Notes: a model not told the origin generated them from the letters alone. A stretch of DNA of 64,000 nt from Acidobacteriota bacterium (GCA_003223115.1 QHXW01000152.1:62001-126000), one strand, 5' to 3'; counted from the first letter of the stretch, positions 35,451 to 46,369 are shown. Numbers and translations are program-made.

Positions 35451-37942
35451 TTGCGCCATCCGCTCCTCGCGCCTCTGGCTGCCATCGCCACCGGGATTCT
35501 GCTTTCGCGACTGGTACGGTTTGACACTCGACGAGCTGGCCCACGGCGTACGTCATTCTGGCTCTCATCGCACTCTGGCGTCATGCGCGCCGGCTTGCGG
35601 CTGCGTGCTCTCTGATTGCGCTGTTGGCAGCAGGCGTAATGGTCGCCGTGATACGCCATCCAGGGCGCACGACCGAACTCGAGGCTGATGGACCCATGAT
35701 TATTTCCGGCTGCGTGGTCGAGCCGTCCGCAATCTCCGCCGATCGCGATCAGTTCACTCTGGAATTGGAACCGGGCGCGCGTATGCATGTGAGCCTGTTT
35801 GTCCGCGAAGGCGAGCTGCCGCCGGTTCTGCGTTACGGTCAACGAGTTGAATTCGACGCGCGGGTACGCCGCTCGCACAACTTCAATAACCCAGCCGCTT
35901 TCGATTACGTGCATTATCTATCTTATCTAGCGCGGCAAAACATTGATTGGACGGCGTCCGGCCGCCATTCGCAACCTGCCGGGCGGTTGCGGCTCACCAT
36001 TCCTGGGCGCGATTTACCGGCTCCGCACCGCTGCGCTCTCGAGGCTCGAATCTCTCTACGCTGGTAATCCTTACGACATTGGAATGATGCAGGCAGTGCA
36101 GATCGGCGAATCGTCCAAGCTCGACAAAGTGTGGAGAGAGGAGTGCCGCTCTACGGGCACCTTCCACGCGCTGGTGATTTCGGGCGCCCACGTGGCGGTA
36201 CTCGCCGGTTTTTTCTTCTTTCTGCTGCGCTTGTGTTTCGTCCCGAAAGGTCCCGCGCTGTTTCTGACCGTGCTCGGGAGCTGGCTGTATGCGCTGGCGA
36301 CGGGATGGCAGGCGCCGGTGGTGCGCTCGGCCGTCGGCTTCACGCTGTTTACGATCGGACGATTTTTATCGCGAGGCCCGCTTGATGAACCTGTTGGCCG
36401 CGGTGGCGATTGGATTTCTGGTGCTGGATCCGGAACAGCTGCTCGATGCGAGCTTCCAGCTTTCATTTCTGGCTGTCGCATTCATCGGAGCCTTCGCCGT
36501 TCCTCTGATCGAGCGGACGTCCGGCCTACGGGCCGCTGATCTCGGCGATCCGAATCGTGACCTGCACCTCGCTGCCGGATTGGCGCAGTTTCGGATCGAA
36601 ATACGGCTCCTGGCCGAAACCATGTAATTGTGGACGCGGTGGCCCGGAAAGCTCTGCGCCTTCCCGGTGAGCTATGCCGTGCGTGCCGGCCTCTATTTCT
36701 ACGAACTCATCCTGACTTCGGCCATGATTCAGATCGGTCTGGCGCTGCCCATGGCCATGTACTTCATCGCGTGTCGTTCTCGGAATTGTCCGCCAATGCG
36801 ATCATTGTGCCACTACGGGACTTGTGGTGCCGGTGGGATTTATAGCCGTGTTCACCAACAGCCTGCCCGAGCGGCAGGCAGGGTGGCTGCTGGGGCTTTC
36901 GCAATCCGCTGCGGCATGGCACGCACACTGGGAGCCCAATTGGCGCGTGCCTGATCCGCCGGTGTGGCTGGCTATCGGAATCTCAGCCGCGTTGGTCGCG
37001 ACGGCCCTACTGGGCAGGCTTTCGGGACGGAAACTGTGGCACGTGCCGCGCGTCATTGCAATCTCCTCGCTCGCGGCGCTGCTGGTGCTGATGGTATGGC
37101 ACCCATTCCCGCCCGATGTATCACACGGCACCCTCGAGATGACCGCGATTGATGTGGGCCAGGGACAGTATTTTTCTGGCGCTGCCTGATGGCAAGCTAA
37201 TGTTTATGGATGGCGGCTGCATTGCGTCATTGGGCGGCCGTCGCACAAAAACCAGGCTGGACATCGGCGAGGACGTGGTCTCGCCGTACCCGTGCAGCCG
37301 TTCCATCCGCTCCCTGGACGTGGTGCCCCTCTCGCATGCGCATGAGGACCATATCGGAGGTCTGGCCGCGATCCTTGGAAACTTTCACGTCAAACAGCTA
37401 TGGACCGGCGCGACGCCGGAGAGTCCGGAGTGGGAGCGGTTGCGGCAAAGGGCCGTGGAGTGCGGGGCCGGAATTGTCCCGCTTGCCGAAGAAAACCAGC
37501 TCCAGTATGGCGGCGCGGCTTTTGAAACCTTGGCACCGGCGCTCGACTACATTCCGGATTCAATTCAATGCCGCGCAATAACGACTCGCTGGTGTTGAGA
37601 GTGTCATTCGGAGAGTGTTCTTTGATTCTGAGCGGAGATATGGAGCGGCAAATCGAATCGGAGCTCGTGGGGCGAAACCGTGTGGCAGACGGGCTCAAAG
37701 TGGCACACCACGGCAGCAAGACTTCGACCACTGCCCCATTTCTGGATGCGGTGCACCCTGCGTTTGCCGTAATCTCGGCCGGTTTTGAGAATCTCTACGG
37801 CCACCCGCATCGGGACATTATCGAGAGGCTCAACGAAAGAAAAATCGGAATCCTGCAGACTGACCAGATAGGCCTGATTACCATCCGGACCGACGGCCAT
37901 AGGTTGGTGGTCGAGACGCGCGGAGTTGCTCCCGCTCCCTGA
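35451..37942 (+). pseudogene. comEC: comEC/rec2 DNA-uptake channel, seven frameshifts and one stop
   Basis: ComEC is the inner-membrane channel that passes single-stranded DNA during transformation. The sequence spells it piecewise: N-terminal helices HPLLAPLAAIATGILLSR, the OB-like region, the competence domain (FHALVISGAHVAVLAGFFFF, WLYALATGWQAPVVRSAVG, LLDASFQLSFLAVAFIG), and the C-terminal metallo-beta-lactamase part (AIDVGQG, DGG, SHAHEDHIGG, KVAHHGSKTS). Frame changes fall near 35530, 35995, 36375, 36765, 36815, 37165 and 37570. An in-frame TAA at 36625 sits between LLAETM and LWTRWPGK, a substitution-type lesion. Flanking genes are intact. The true start is unclear; TTG 35451 is a guess. 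Confidence 0.9.
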
Positions 37943-37992
37943 CGATCGGGAGTCTGGCGTGGGGTTGCCGCGGGTTGCCGTTCCCAGCCGGG

Positions 37993-38292
37993 TTAGTGGT
38001 CGCCTTCTTCGCCTGCGCGTTCGGCCTCTGCCGCCGCGAGGGGACCGGCTTGTCTGGCTTCCGCCACCACGTTCTCGGCCTCTTCCAGCCGCGACCGAGG
38101 CACCTGAACCTGGAATTCGAGTGACGGAATTGCCGGGGTGCCAACTACAATGGATGGAATGTCGTTGGCTTCAAGCAGGCCGTGAATTGCATTGGCCTCC
38201 ATCTCCGCATCATGGGCGGTCGAGCTAAACAGCGTCACCATATCCAAGTCGTGCGAAGGATCGACTTCGAAATCTTCCAGTTCCTGCGGCAT
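37993..38292 (-). CDS. DUF2007-like small alpha-beta protein
   Basis: A 99-residue acidic protein starting at ATG 38292, which has GAGG six bases upstream. The core MVTLFSSTAHDAEMEANAIHGLLEANDIPSIVV matches the pattern of the DUF2007 'putative signal transducing' fold, in which a helix follows the first strand and a QVPRSRLEEAENVV helix closes the domain. The tail is Ala/Glu-rich. No biochemical role is known for the family. It is divergent from ytxH. Confidence 0.65.
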   Translation of the reverse strand: MPQELEDFEVDPSHDLDMVTLFSSTAHDAEMEANAIHGLLEANDIPSIVVGTPAIPSLEFQVQVPRSRLEEAENVVAEARQAGPLAAAEAERAGEEGDH

Positions 38293-38429
38293 AAACCTCA
38301 CTCGCGACTGAGCACCGTCGCTACTAACCACGAACAATTCACGATCGTTCGAAGGCGGTGTAACTCTAGGATATCGCAGTGCCGATACAGTAGAATAGAA
38401 AAGAAAGCCAGGCACTCTGGAGGGATTCA

Positions 38430-38696
38430 ATGGCAGAGAACGATGAAGGCGGTAAGCTGGGGTGGTTTTTGGCCGGCGCGGTTGTAGGTAGCGCCGTGGC
38501 GCTTTTGTACGCCCCTAAATCTGGAAGAGAAACACGCGATTTTATTAATCGCAAGACCGAGCAAGGTAAGGAAGCCTTGTCGGAAACCGGCAAAGAAGTA
38601 TACGAGAAAGGCCGGGAGATTTACGACCGAGGCAAGCAGATCGCCGACGACGCGGCCGACCTGTTCGAGCGTGGCCGCAAGCTCGTGCGTGGCTGA
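38430..38696 (+). CDS. YtxH-family small membrane-anchored protein
   Basis: An 88-residue protein with one N-terminal helix containing a glycine zipper (GWFLAGAVVGSAVALLYAPKSG), followed by an amphipathic Lys/Glu-rich helical repeat (for example YEKGREIYDRGKQIADDAAD). This is the YtxH/Gas-vesicle-like stress protein pattern. The start at ATG 38430 is supported by GGAGGG six bases ahead. Members are often induced by stress, but a molecular role is not established. Confidence 0.8.
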   Translation: MAENDEGGKLGWFLAGAVVGSAVALLYAPKSGRETRDFINRKTEQGKEALSETGKEVYEKGREIYDRGKQIADDAADLFERGRKLVRG

Positions 38697-38721
38697 TTCG
38701 CCACCTGAAATTCTGGACGGC

Positions 38722-39606
38722 ATGTCACGCCTGAAACTGGGCGATTTCGAAATCACCCTGGTGCAGGCGGGCTTCTACTGGTGGGACGGCGGCGCAATGT
38801 TCGGCGTCGTCCCCCGCACTCTTTGGAGCAAAAAGTTCGAGCCGGATGAGGAAAACCGCGTCCGGCTGGCCTTCAACTGCTACATCATCCAAACTGGCGG
38901 CCACACTATCCTGGTGGAAACCGGCGCAGGCGATAAGCCTGGCCAAAAGGCGCGCGAGCGCATGAAACTCCCCGCCGTTACGCCCCCGATGACGGAAATA
39001 ATCCGCCGCCACTCTGTCGATCCTGAAAGCGTGGATATCGTCATCAACACGCACCTCCACTTCGACCACTGCGGCGGGAACACCATCCTGACCGATACCG
39101 CGGTGCGGCCCGCTTTTCCCCAGGCGCGCTATTACACGCGGCGCGGCGAATGGGAGCACGCGCATGAACGCCATCTCCGCGACAAAGTGAGCTACATCGA
39201 TGCGAATCATGATCCGCTGATCGAATCAGGACACATGCAGTTGATTGACGAAGATCTGGAAGTGGTCCCCGGAGTTCGCGTGACCCTGGCCCCAGGTCAC
39301 AATCGGGACATGATGGTGGTGACCGCGGCATCGGCGGGAGAGACCTTTTGTTTCTTTTCGGACTTGATTCCCACGGCGGCCCACGTGACCCCTTCCTGGG
39401 TGGCGGCTTTCGATCTCTACCCCCTTGAATCGATTGCCAACAAAATCTCGTGGATGAAGAGAGCGGCCTTCGGCGGGTGGATTTGTGGCTTTGCGCACGA
39501 CCCGCGAATCGCTTTCGCGCGCATCGAATCTAATCAAGAGAAGGGATTTACCGCTGTAGACTTGACTGCCGTCAACCCCGTGTCGTCCGTCCCTATTGAA
39601 CATTGA
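38722..39606 (+). CDS. MBL-fold metallohydrolase
   Basis: A 294-residue metallo-beta-lactamase-fold hydrolase. The dinuclear metal motif is INTHLHFDHCGGN (H-x-H-x-D-H). A third ligand His is in LAPGHNRDMMVV, and the bridging Asp is in CFFSDLIPTAAHV. It resembles the lactonase/AttM-like class, but the substrate is unknown. A GTG at 38689, overlapping the ytxH end, is an alternative start; ATG 38722 is used because family N-termini start near the LGDFEITLVQ strand. The P5C dehydrogenase start follows directly. Confidence 0.8.
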   Translation: MSRLKLGDFEITLVQAGFYWWDGGAMFGVVPRTLWSKKFEPDEENRVRLAFNCYIIQTGGHTILVETGAGDKPGQKARERMKLPAVTPPMTEIIRRHSVDPESVDIVINTHLHFDHCGGNTILTDTAVRPAFPQARYYTRRGEWEHAHERHLRDKVSYIDANHDPLIESGHMQLIDEDLEVVPGVRVTLAPGHNRDMMVVTAASAGETFCFFSDLIPTAAHVTPSWVAAFDLYPLESIANKISWMKRAAFGGWICGFAHDPRIAFARIESNQEKGFTAVDLTAVNPVSSVPIEH

Positions 39607-39607
39607 T

Positions 39608-41176
39608 ATGACTTCTATTCCGCAACCGCTCTCAGGATTTCGCAATGAACCCATGGCGGATTTTTCCGTGCCCGCCAATCGCCGCGCCATCGAGGCGGCC
39701 CTTCAGAAAGTCCGCTCGGAGTTCGGGCACGAGTATGACCTGCTCATTGGCGGAGATCGTGTCAAGACCACGGACAAGCTGCGTTCGATCAATCCGTCGC
39801 GGCCCTCGGAAGTCGTGGGCATCCATCAAAAAGCTACGCCGGAACTGGCGTCGCGCGCCGTCGAGTCAACTTACGCATATTTTCCGGAGTGGGCTGCCAC
39901 CAGCCAGGAAAGCCGCGTGCGGAAACTTCTGGCCGCCGCGCAGCTCTTGCGCGAGCACAAGTACGAGTTTGATGCGTGGCTAGTCTGCGAAGCCGGAAAA
40001 ACCTGGCCGGAAGCCGAGGCGGATGTTTCTGAAGCCATCGACTTTTGCGAATACTATGCCCGCGAAATGCTGCGTCTGAGCGGACCGCAGCCGGTGGTGC
40101 AGATGCCCGGTGAAAGAGATGAGCTTCGTTATCTTCCGCTGGGGGTGGGCATTATCATTCCGCCCTGGAATTTTCCACTCGCCATCGTGGTGGGCATGAC
40201 TGTCGCCGCGCTGGTCACCGGGAACACGGTCGTCATCAAGCCATCGAGCGAGACCCCGACTGTAGCGGCAAAATTCGCAGAATTGCTGCTGGAAGCGGGT
40301 TTTCCGACCCGTTCCTTTAGCTTTCTGCCAGGCAGCGGCTCTGCCGTTGGTGATCTGCTGGTTTCTCACCCCAAGACGCGCTTCATTGCCTTTACGGGCT
40401 CGCGCGAGGTGGGGCTACGCATCAACGAGTTGGCGGCCAAAACCCAGCCCGGACAGAAGTGGATAAAACGCGTGGTCGCCGAAATGGGCGGCAAGGACGC
40501 CATCATCGTGGATGGCGATGCGGATGTGGATAAGGCTGTCGACGGCGTTCTGGTGTCGGCTTTCGGATACCAGGGGCAGAAATGCTCCGCCTGCTCGCGG
40601 GCCATCGTCGACGCGCGTGTTTACGATCAGTTTCTAGACAAGCTAAAGAAGAAAACCGAGACTCTCACAGTCGGTCCCTCGGACGATCCCAGCAACTTCA
40701 TGGGGCCGGTGATCAGCGAGAATGCGCGCAAAACCATCCTGCAGTACATCGAAGTCGGCTCGAAGGAAGGAAAAGCCGTGACCGGAGGCGGAGCGGCGCC
40801 TGGCGATGGATTCTTCGTGAAGCCGACAATCATTGCGGACGTGGATTCGACGGCCCGCATTTTTCAGGAGGAAATCTTCGGGCCCGTGCTGGCCGTGACC
40901 AAGGCCAGGAATTTCGAGCACGCGCTGGAGTTGGCCAACGATTCTCAATACGGTCTCACGGGCGCCATTTTCTCGAACGACGCCGAGCACATCCGGCGCG
41001 CGCGCGAAGAGTTCTTCGTGGGCAATCTGTACGTGAACCGGAAGTGCACGGGCGCCATAGTGGGAGCGCATCCCTTCGGCGGATTCAACATGTCCGGTAC
41101 GGATTCCAAGGCCGGTGGTCCCGACTACCTGCTGCTGTTTCTGCAAGCTAAATCCATCGCCGAGCGCGCGGGCTAG
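39608..41176 (+). CDS. pruA: 1-pyrroline-5-carboxylate dehydrogenase
   Basis: A 522-residue aldehyde dehydrogenase of the P5CDH type (PruA/RocA). It oxidises glutamate-5-semialdehyde to glutamate in proline degradation. The general-base Glu is in [12 protein letters not shown], the nucleophile Cys is in [11 protein letters not shown] (about residue 326) and the substrate-binding [20 protein letters not shown] is diagnostic for this subfamily. No proline dehydrogenase gene is next to it. ATG 39608 is used because the frame's earlier TTG lies inside the MBL gene. Confidence 0.9.
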   Translation: MTSIPQPLSGFRNEPMADFSVPANRRAIEAALQKVRSEFGHEYDLLIGGDRVKTTDKLRSINPSRPSEVVGIHQKATPELASRAVESTYAYFPEWAATSQESRVRKLLAAAQLLREHKYEFDAWLVCEAGKTWPEAEADVSEAIDFCEYYAREMLRLSGPQPVVQMPGERDELRYLPLGVGIIIPPWNFPLAIVVGMTVAALVTGNTVVIKPSSETPTVAAKFAELLLEAGFPTRSFSFLPGSGSAVGDLLVSHPKTRFIAFTGSREVGLRINELAAKTQPGQKWIKRVVAEMGGKDAIIVDGDADVDKAVDGVLVSAFGYQGQKCSACSRAIVDARVYDQFLDKLKKKTETLTVGPSDDPSNFMGPVISENARKTILQYIEVGSKEGKAVTGGGAAPGDGFFVKPTIIADVDSTARIFQEEIFGPVLAVTKARNFEHALELANDSQYGLTGAIFSNDAEHIRRAREEFFVGNLYVNRKCTGAIVGAHPFGGFNMSGTDSKAGGPDYLLLFLQAKSIAERAG

Positions 41177-41184
41177 CGGTGGCC

Positions 41185-41260
41185 TTAGCTTTCGCCGGTC
41201 TGCTGCTTCCGTGGGGCCGGCGTCGCGACCCGCGTCGTATCCGGGCTTTCGCCGGTCTTC
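41185..41260. repeat. Dispersed intergenic repeat, copy C
   Basis: Carries GTGGGGCCGGCGTCGCGACC then the core GTATCCGGGCTTTCGCC (41237-41253), and an additional CTTTCGCCGGTC at 41189-41200. It lies between pruA and the broken sigma-factor gene. Confidence 0.6.
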
Positions 41261-41276
41261 TGCATGAGGTGAATCG

Positions 41277-41841
41277 TCACGCCGCCGCGCCCGGTGATCG
41301 TGTGTAAGCCTCCCGGAACCGGGCTTTGGCCCTGAAGATCAGTACGCGCAGATAATCCTGGTCCCCAAAAAATTCAAACACAACTCGGCCGGCTCACGCT
41401 CATCCAGGAAAATAGCTCGCAACAATCTGCGGTCGCGATTAGCCAGCTCGGAAAGCACCTTCCGCACCAGAAGTTTGCGCTGTTCGTTGACGAGCGGCGC
41501 GTCCAGCTCCTGGCTGATGTCGAACGGCTCGCACTCTTCAACGTCCGCGGATTCGTAGCGGCGCTCATTGCGCCTGAGCTCAATGGCCACATAATGGCAG
41601 ACGCCGCTGACGAAGGCGCCGAACTTGCGGGGTTTTCAATGCTGTCTTTTTCTCGAACGGCTCGCAATACGCGGCAAAGGGTCTCCTGCCGAATATCCTC
41701 CAGCAACTGCTGGGAATAAACGCGCCGGCGCAATTTTAAATAGATTAATTCGCCGAAATAAGCCGCGAAATGCCTCTCGACTTCTGGGTTCCCTTCGCGC
41801 AATAACTGCAGATATTCGCGGTCAAACGCTCGAAAATCCAA
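41277..41841 (-). pseudogene. ECF-type sigma-70 factor, two frameshifts
   Basis: The N-terminal region 2 (FDREYLQLLREGNPEVERHF, then LLEDIRQETLCRVLRAVR) is in one frame. A one-base loss in a C run near 41625 shifts to KFGAFV ... VAIELRRNERRYESADVEE and RRLLRAIFLDEREP. A second change in the CCCCAAAAAA run near 41370 is needed to recover DQDYLRVLIFRAKARFREA, the expected end of region 4, with a stop at 41277-41279. Both lesions are in homopolymers, so sequencing or assembly error is a real alternative to true decay. No anti-sigma factor gene is adjacent. Confidence 0.75.
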
Positions 41842-41995
41842 GCGGCACGCCCTTTATATCAGGGCAATTATAACCCGGTGGACACGATTTTGTAAGTGTG
41901 TTAATTTGGCTGGTGCCCCGATGCGAAGGGGACCAAGAAGTCACAAGCACAGGGTCAAATCCTTTTGACGCGGCACAGGCTTTAACGCCTGTTAA

Positions 41996-42024
41996 GGGCC
42001 GGGGCGTGTCCAACGCTCCGGCCC
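41996..42024. promoter_or_regulatory. Strong hairpin of unknown role
   Basis: GGGCCGGGGCG and CGCTCCGGCCC form an 11-bp stem (one G-U in RNA) with a 7-base loop. No U-run follows, so it is not a standard terminator. Next to it (41973-41992) is GCACAGGCTTTAACGCCTGT, itself a short inverted pair. Confidence 0.45.
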
Positions 42025-42067
42025 TGTTGCATGGCAGGATGAGCCCCACACCGTTGATGTTCTTTAT

Positions 42068-43060
42068 ATGTTCTTTGGATTCAATTTTGAGTATGTTCCT
42101 CAGGAACAGCTCAAGGGTGAGCCAAAATCCATGCGAGTAGAGCGGGAAGAATCCTTGGATGCGACCGGCAACCCAATCACCGCAATACGGTACGTCCAAC
42201 AAGTGACTGAGTATCGTAAGGATGGCAAGGAGGCCGAACATCGCACCTATCGCCCCGACGGGACGCTGTCCTATCGCGACTTGTACGAATATGAGGAAGA
42301 TGGCCGCCTGGCTAAGGTGACGACCCTGGACGATACCGGCACCCCAGTGCGTGTCCAAACGGTATACCGAACCGGGCCGGGAATGGAAGAAGTGGTCGAC
42401 GTCGGCCCAGATGGCCGAGAACGATCACGTACCATGAACAGGCGAGATGAGGCTGGCCGTCCACTGGAATCGACGGTAACCGAGATGAACCACATACAGG
42501 CTCACCTGGCTCTGCTATGACGATCAGGGCCGCCCGGTTGAAGCGCGGTTAACCTTGGACCCCCCTACACAGCCCGCCCATCGGTGACGACGCGCCGATG
42601 AGCATGCGTCTTGACATGGCTTATCACCCCGGGAACCGGGCTGTGACGACCTGGTACGGACCAGACGGGACCATTCTCAATATCATCCTACAAAAGGCAA
42701 TTGACGCTGAGCGCTCTCGGCAATTGCGAGACCTGTCTGGTGTTCCAACTGCTGTGCACTTCACCCAATGGGTGACAAATGCCATTGCTGCAAATATTTG
42801 CGGCTGAAGAGGAACGCTCATATGGCGGGCTCTTAACCGCCGTTTTTGGGATCATGGAGACAAGCGAGGACGAAGCCGGACAGGCATTCTCGCAGGTGCT
42901 GCCCACGCAGGGCGGCACACCTCAAGCGATTACGATGGAGCGGATTGATTCGCGAGATTCAAAAGGGAATTGGAGCCAGAAAACGATTCTTGCGTGCAAT
43001 CCAGAAAGCCAAGACCACCAACCCAGAGCAGTGGTCCATCGAACGATCACCTATCCCTGA
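42068..43060 (+). pseudogene. YD/RHS-repeat-like remnant
   Basis: Several short frames carry a repeated D-x-x-G-x-P or D-G-x motif: LDATGNPITAI, YRPDGTLSYRD, LDDTGTPVRVQTV, VGPDGRERSRTM, RDEAGRPLESTV, YDDQGRPVEARLT, YGPDGTILNI. This is the spacing of YD (RHS) repeats, which form secreted beta shells around toxins or adhesins. The frame changes near 42490 and 42590 and stops interrupt it. The N-terminal signal and C-terminal toxin parts of a full RHS protein are not seen, so this is a fragment or a degenerate small protein. Kinship is inferred from motif spacing only. Confidence 0.45.
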
Positions 43061-43136
43061 TTGTTGTGAGCAGGCGAAAGTCTGCCGGCAGACCGCCTGC
43101 TGCTGATTCCCCTCGCCGAGACCCGCGAGCACGGCA

Positions 43137-46100
43137 TTAAGCCGTGGTCTTCTTGGCTTCGTGAATCTGCTGCAGGCTCCAGACGCGCACCTTCTCGCCT
43201 TTCACCGCCGCGATGGCTTCGGCAGCCGCACGGGCTCCGCTCAAGGTGGTAATACAAGGGACCCTAAATAAAATTGCACTGCGACGGATGACCTTTTCGT
43301 CTGAAAAAGAAAGTGCGCCGGTCGCCGTGTAAATAATCAACTGGATGGAGCCCGCCTTGAGCAGATCCACGGCATTGGGCCGGCCTTCGTTTACCTTAAA
43401 CACCACCTTGCAGCGCAAGCCCGCAGCCTCGAGCGCCGCGGCCGTGCCCCGCGTGGCCACCAGGTTGAAGCCCATCTCGGCGAAGCGACGCGCCACTTGA
43501 ACCGCGTCCGGCCTGTAACGGTCGTTCACGCTGATAAAAACCGTGCCTTTCTCGGGCAACGGAGTCCCGGCGCTCAATTGCGCTTTCGCAAACGCTTCTC
43601 CGAAGTTTTCCCCAACACCCATCACTTCTCCGGTCGAACGCATCTCGGGCCCCAGCGCCGGATCCACGTCCGGAAATTTGTTGAACGGGAATACCGGTGA
43701 TTTGACGAAGCTCTGCGGAACGGGCAGCCGGCCGGAGGCCACGCCGTGAGTCAGGTGCGTTAAGTCCTGTAATTTGCGGCCCAGCATCAGGGCCACGGCC
43801 ACTTTGGGCAGCGGGACGCCGGTGGCTTTGCTCACGTAGGGCACCGTCCGCGAAGCTCGCGGATTCACCTCGAGCACATACACCGTGCCTTCTTTGATGG
43901 CATACTGCACGTTCATCAGGCCCACCACTTTGAGCGCCAGCGCGAGCTTCACCGTGTACTCTTCGATGGTGGCCACGTCTTTTGCCGAAAGCGACATCGT
44001 CGGCAGCACGCACGAACTGTCGCCCGAGTGCACGCCCGCTTCTTCGATGTGTTCCATCACGCCCGCGATCAGCACGTCTTCGTTGTCGGCCAGCGCGTCC
44101 ACGTCCACTTCGGTCGCGTCCTCGAGAAAGCGGTCCACCAGCACCGGACGCTCCTGCGAAAAAGTCACCGCTTCGCGCATGTAATGCCGCACGGTTTCTT
44201 CGTCATAAGCGATGACCATGGCCCGTCCACCCAGCACGTAACTGGGCCGCACCAGCACCGGGTAGCCGATCCGGCGTGCCACTTTGCAGGCTTCTTCGAC
44301 GCTGGTAGCGCTGCCATTTTCCGGACACGGAATGCCGAGTTCCAGTAGCAGGCGTCCGAAAAGTTTCCGGTCTTCCGCCAAGTCGATGTTCTCGGGATCG
44401 GTTCCTATGATGGGTACGCCGGCTTTCTTCAGCGGAATCGAAAGGTTCAACGGGGTTTGGCCGCCGAACTGCACGATGACACCGTCGGGCTTCTCGGTAT
44501 CGTAGATATTCAGCACGTGCTCGAGCGTGAGCGGTTCGAAGTACAGCCGGTCGCTGGTGTCATAATCCGTCGAAACCGTTTCCGGATTACAGTTCACCAT
44601 GATCGATTCGACTTCCTCCGCCTGCAATGCAAACGAGGCGTGGCAGCAGCAATAATCGAACTCGATTCCCTGCCCGATGCGATTGGGCCCGCTCCCCAGA
44701 ATCATGATTTTCCGCCTGTTGGTGGGGTTTGCTTCGCACTGGGACTCGTAACAGGAGTACAGATACGGCGTGAAGCTCTCGAACTCCGCAGCGCACGTGT
44801 CCACGCGGCTGAACACGGCCTGAATGCCCAACTGCTTGCGTTTCGCGCGTACCGCCGCCTCATTGGTGCCCCAAGTCTTGGCCAGTTGCACATCGGAGAT
44901 TCCGCAGCGCTTGGCTCTCGAGATCAGTTCTTTAGAAGCCTGGTCGAGTTTGGTCGCTCCTAACTCGGCCTCCAACTCCGCGACTTCGCGAATTTGCTCC
45001 AGAAACCACGGGTCTATCGACGTTTTTTCGTGGATTTGATCTACCGTATATCCGCTTTCAAGCGCGAAGCGAATGTAATTCAGGCGGTCCGGCGTGGGTG
45101 TAATCAGTTTCTGCGGGATCAAGTCTTCGTCAAAATTCTCCGAGCCGAATGCCTTGCCGGTTTCGAGGCTGCGCATGCCTTTCCATAACGCCTCTTTGAA
45201 CGTGCGGCCAATGGCCATTACCTCGCCCACGGATTTCATCTGCGTGCCCAGCACGGTGTCGGCGCCGGGGAATTTTTCGAACTGCCACTTGGGAATCTTG
45301 ACCACCACGTAATCGAGAGTCGGTTCAAACGACGCCGGAGTGGTCTTGGTGATATCGTTGCGAATCTCGTCCAGCCGGTAACCCACCGCCAGTTTGGCGG
45401 CGATCTTGGCGATGGGAAATCCCGTGGCTTTCGATGCCAGCGCCGAGCTGCGCGATACGCGCGGATTCATTTCCACAATCACCATGCGCCCTGTATGCGG
45501 ATGAATGGCAAACTGTACGTTCGAGCCACCGGTGTCCACGCCGATCTCCCGCAAGCAGCTAATGGCGCCATCGCGCATCATCTGGTATTCGCGATCGGTT
45601 AACGTCTGAGCCGGCGCCACCGTGATGGAGTCGCCCGTGTGTACGCCCATGGGATCGAAGTTTTCGATCGAACAGATGATGATGACGTTGTCGGCGAGAT
45701 CGCGCATAACCTCCAGCTCGAACTCTTTCCACCCGAGAACGCTCTCTTCGATCAGCACCTCATGCACGGGCGAGAGCGTGATTCCACGATCCAGAATCTC
45801 GATCATCTCTTCGCGGTTGTAGGCGATGCCGCCGCCGGTGCCACCCAACGTAAAGCTGGGCCGCAGAATCACCGGATAACCTGCACGACCAGCGAAATCC
45901 AGCGCGTCCTGGATTTTCGTGACCAGTTGCGACTGCGGAACTTCCAGACCGATGCGCCGCATTGCGTCTTTAAACAGCAGCCGGTCCTCGGCCTTCTTGA
46001 TGGCGTCTAGTTTTGCGCCAATCAGCTCCACACCGTACTTGTCCAGCACGCCGGATTCAGCCAGATCCACTGAAAGATTCAGCGCTGTCTGTCCGCCGAC

Positions 46101-46367
46101 GGTCGAGAGCAGCGCGTCCGGCCGTTCCAGCCTGATGATCTCGGTCAGATATTCGCGGGTGAGCGGTTCCACGTAGGTCCGATCGGCCAGCTCCGGATCC
46201 GTCATGATGGTGGCGGGATTGGAATTGACCAGCACCACGTCATACCCATCGGATTTCAGCGCTTTTGCAGCCTGGGTCCCCGAATAATCGAACTCGCAAG
46301 CCTGGCCGATCACGATGGGCCCGGAACCGATGATCAGGATTCGCTTGAGATCGTCTCTGCGAGGCAT
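43137..46367 (-). CDS. carB: Carbamoyl-phosphate synthase large subunit
   Basis: A 1076-residue protein, normal for CarB. It opens [20 protein letters not shown] and contains two homologous ATP-grasp halves; the second begins at [20 protein letters not shown]. Ligand motifs such as [13 protein letters not shown] and [15 protein letters not shown] lie in the two grasp domains. It ends in the allosteric MGS-like domain ([15 protein letters not shown]). It makes carbamoyl phosphate from bicarbonate, ammonia and two ATP for pyrimidines and arginine. carA lies just upstream with a 2-base gap, so the two are co-transcribed. Confidence 0.95.
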   Translation of the reverse strand: MPRRDDLKRILIIGSGPIVIGQACEFDYSGTQAAKALKSDGYDVVLVNSNPATIMTDPELADRTYVEPLTREYLTEIIRLERPDALLSTVGGQTALNLSVDLAESGVLDKYGVELIGAKLDAIKKAEDRLLFKDAMRRIGLEVPQSQLVTKIQDALDFAGRAGYPVILRPSFTLGGTGGGIAYNREEMIEILDRGITLSPVHEVLIEESVLGWKEFELEVMRDLADNVIIICSIENFDPMGVHTGDSITVAPAQTLTDREYQMMRDGAISCLREIGVDTGGSNVQFAIHPHTGRMVIVEMNPRVSRSSALASKATGFPIAKIAAKLAVGYRLDEIRNDITKTTPASFEPTLDYVVVKIPKWQFEKFPGADTVLGTQMKSVGEVMAIGRTFKEALWKGMRSLETGKAFGSENFDEDLIPQKLITPTPDRLNYIRFALESGYTVDQIHEKTSIDPWFLEQIREVAELEAELGATKLDQASKELISRAKRCGISDVQLAKTWGTNEAAVRAKRKQLGIQAVFSRVDTCAAEFESFTPYLYSCYESQCEANPTNRRKIMILGSGPNRIGQGIEFDYCCCHASFALQAEEVESIMVNCNPETVSTDYDTSDRLYFEPLTLEHVLNIYDTEKPDGVIVQFGGQTPLNLSIPLKKAGVPIIGTDPENIDLAEDRKLFGRLLLELGIPCPENGSATSVEEACKVARRIGYPVLVRPSYVLGGRAMVIAYDEETVRHYMREAVTFSQERPVLVDRFLEDATEVDVDALADNEDVLIAGVMEHIEEAGVHSGDSSCVLPTMSLSAKDVATIEEYTVKLALALKVVGLMNVQYAIKEGTVYVLEVNPRASRTVPYVSKATGVPLPKVAVALMLGRKLQDLTHLTHGVASGRLPVPQSFVKSPVFPFNKFPDVDPALGPEMRSTGEVMGVGENFGEAFAKAQLSAGTPLPEKGTVFISVNDRYRPDAVQVARRFAEMGFNLVATRGTAAALEAAGLRCKVVFKVNEGRPNAVDLLKAGSIQLIIYTATGALSFSDEKVIRRSAILFRVPCITTLSGARAAAEAIAAVKGEKVRVWSLQQIHEAKKTTA

Positions 46368-46369
46368 GC

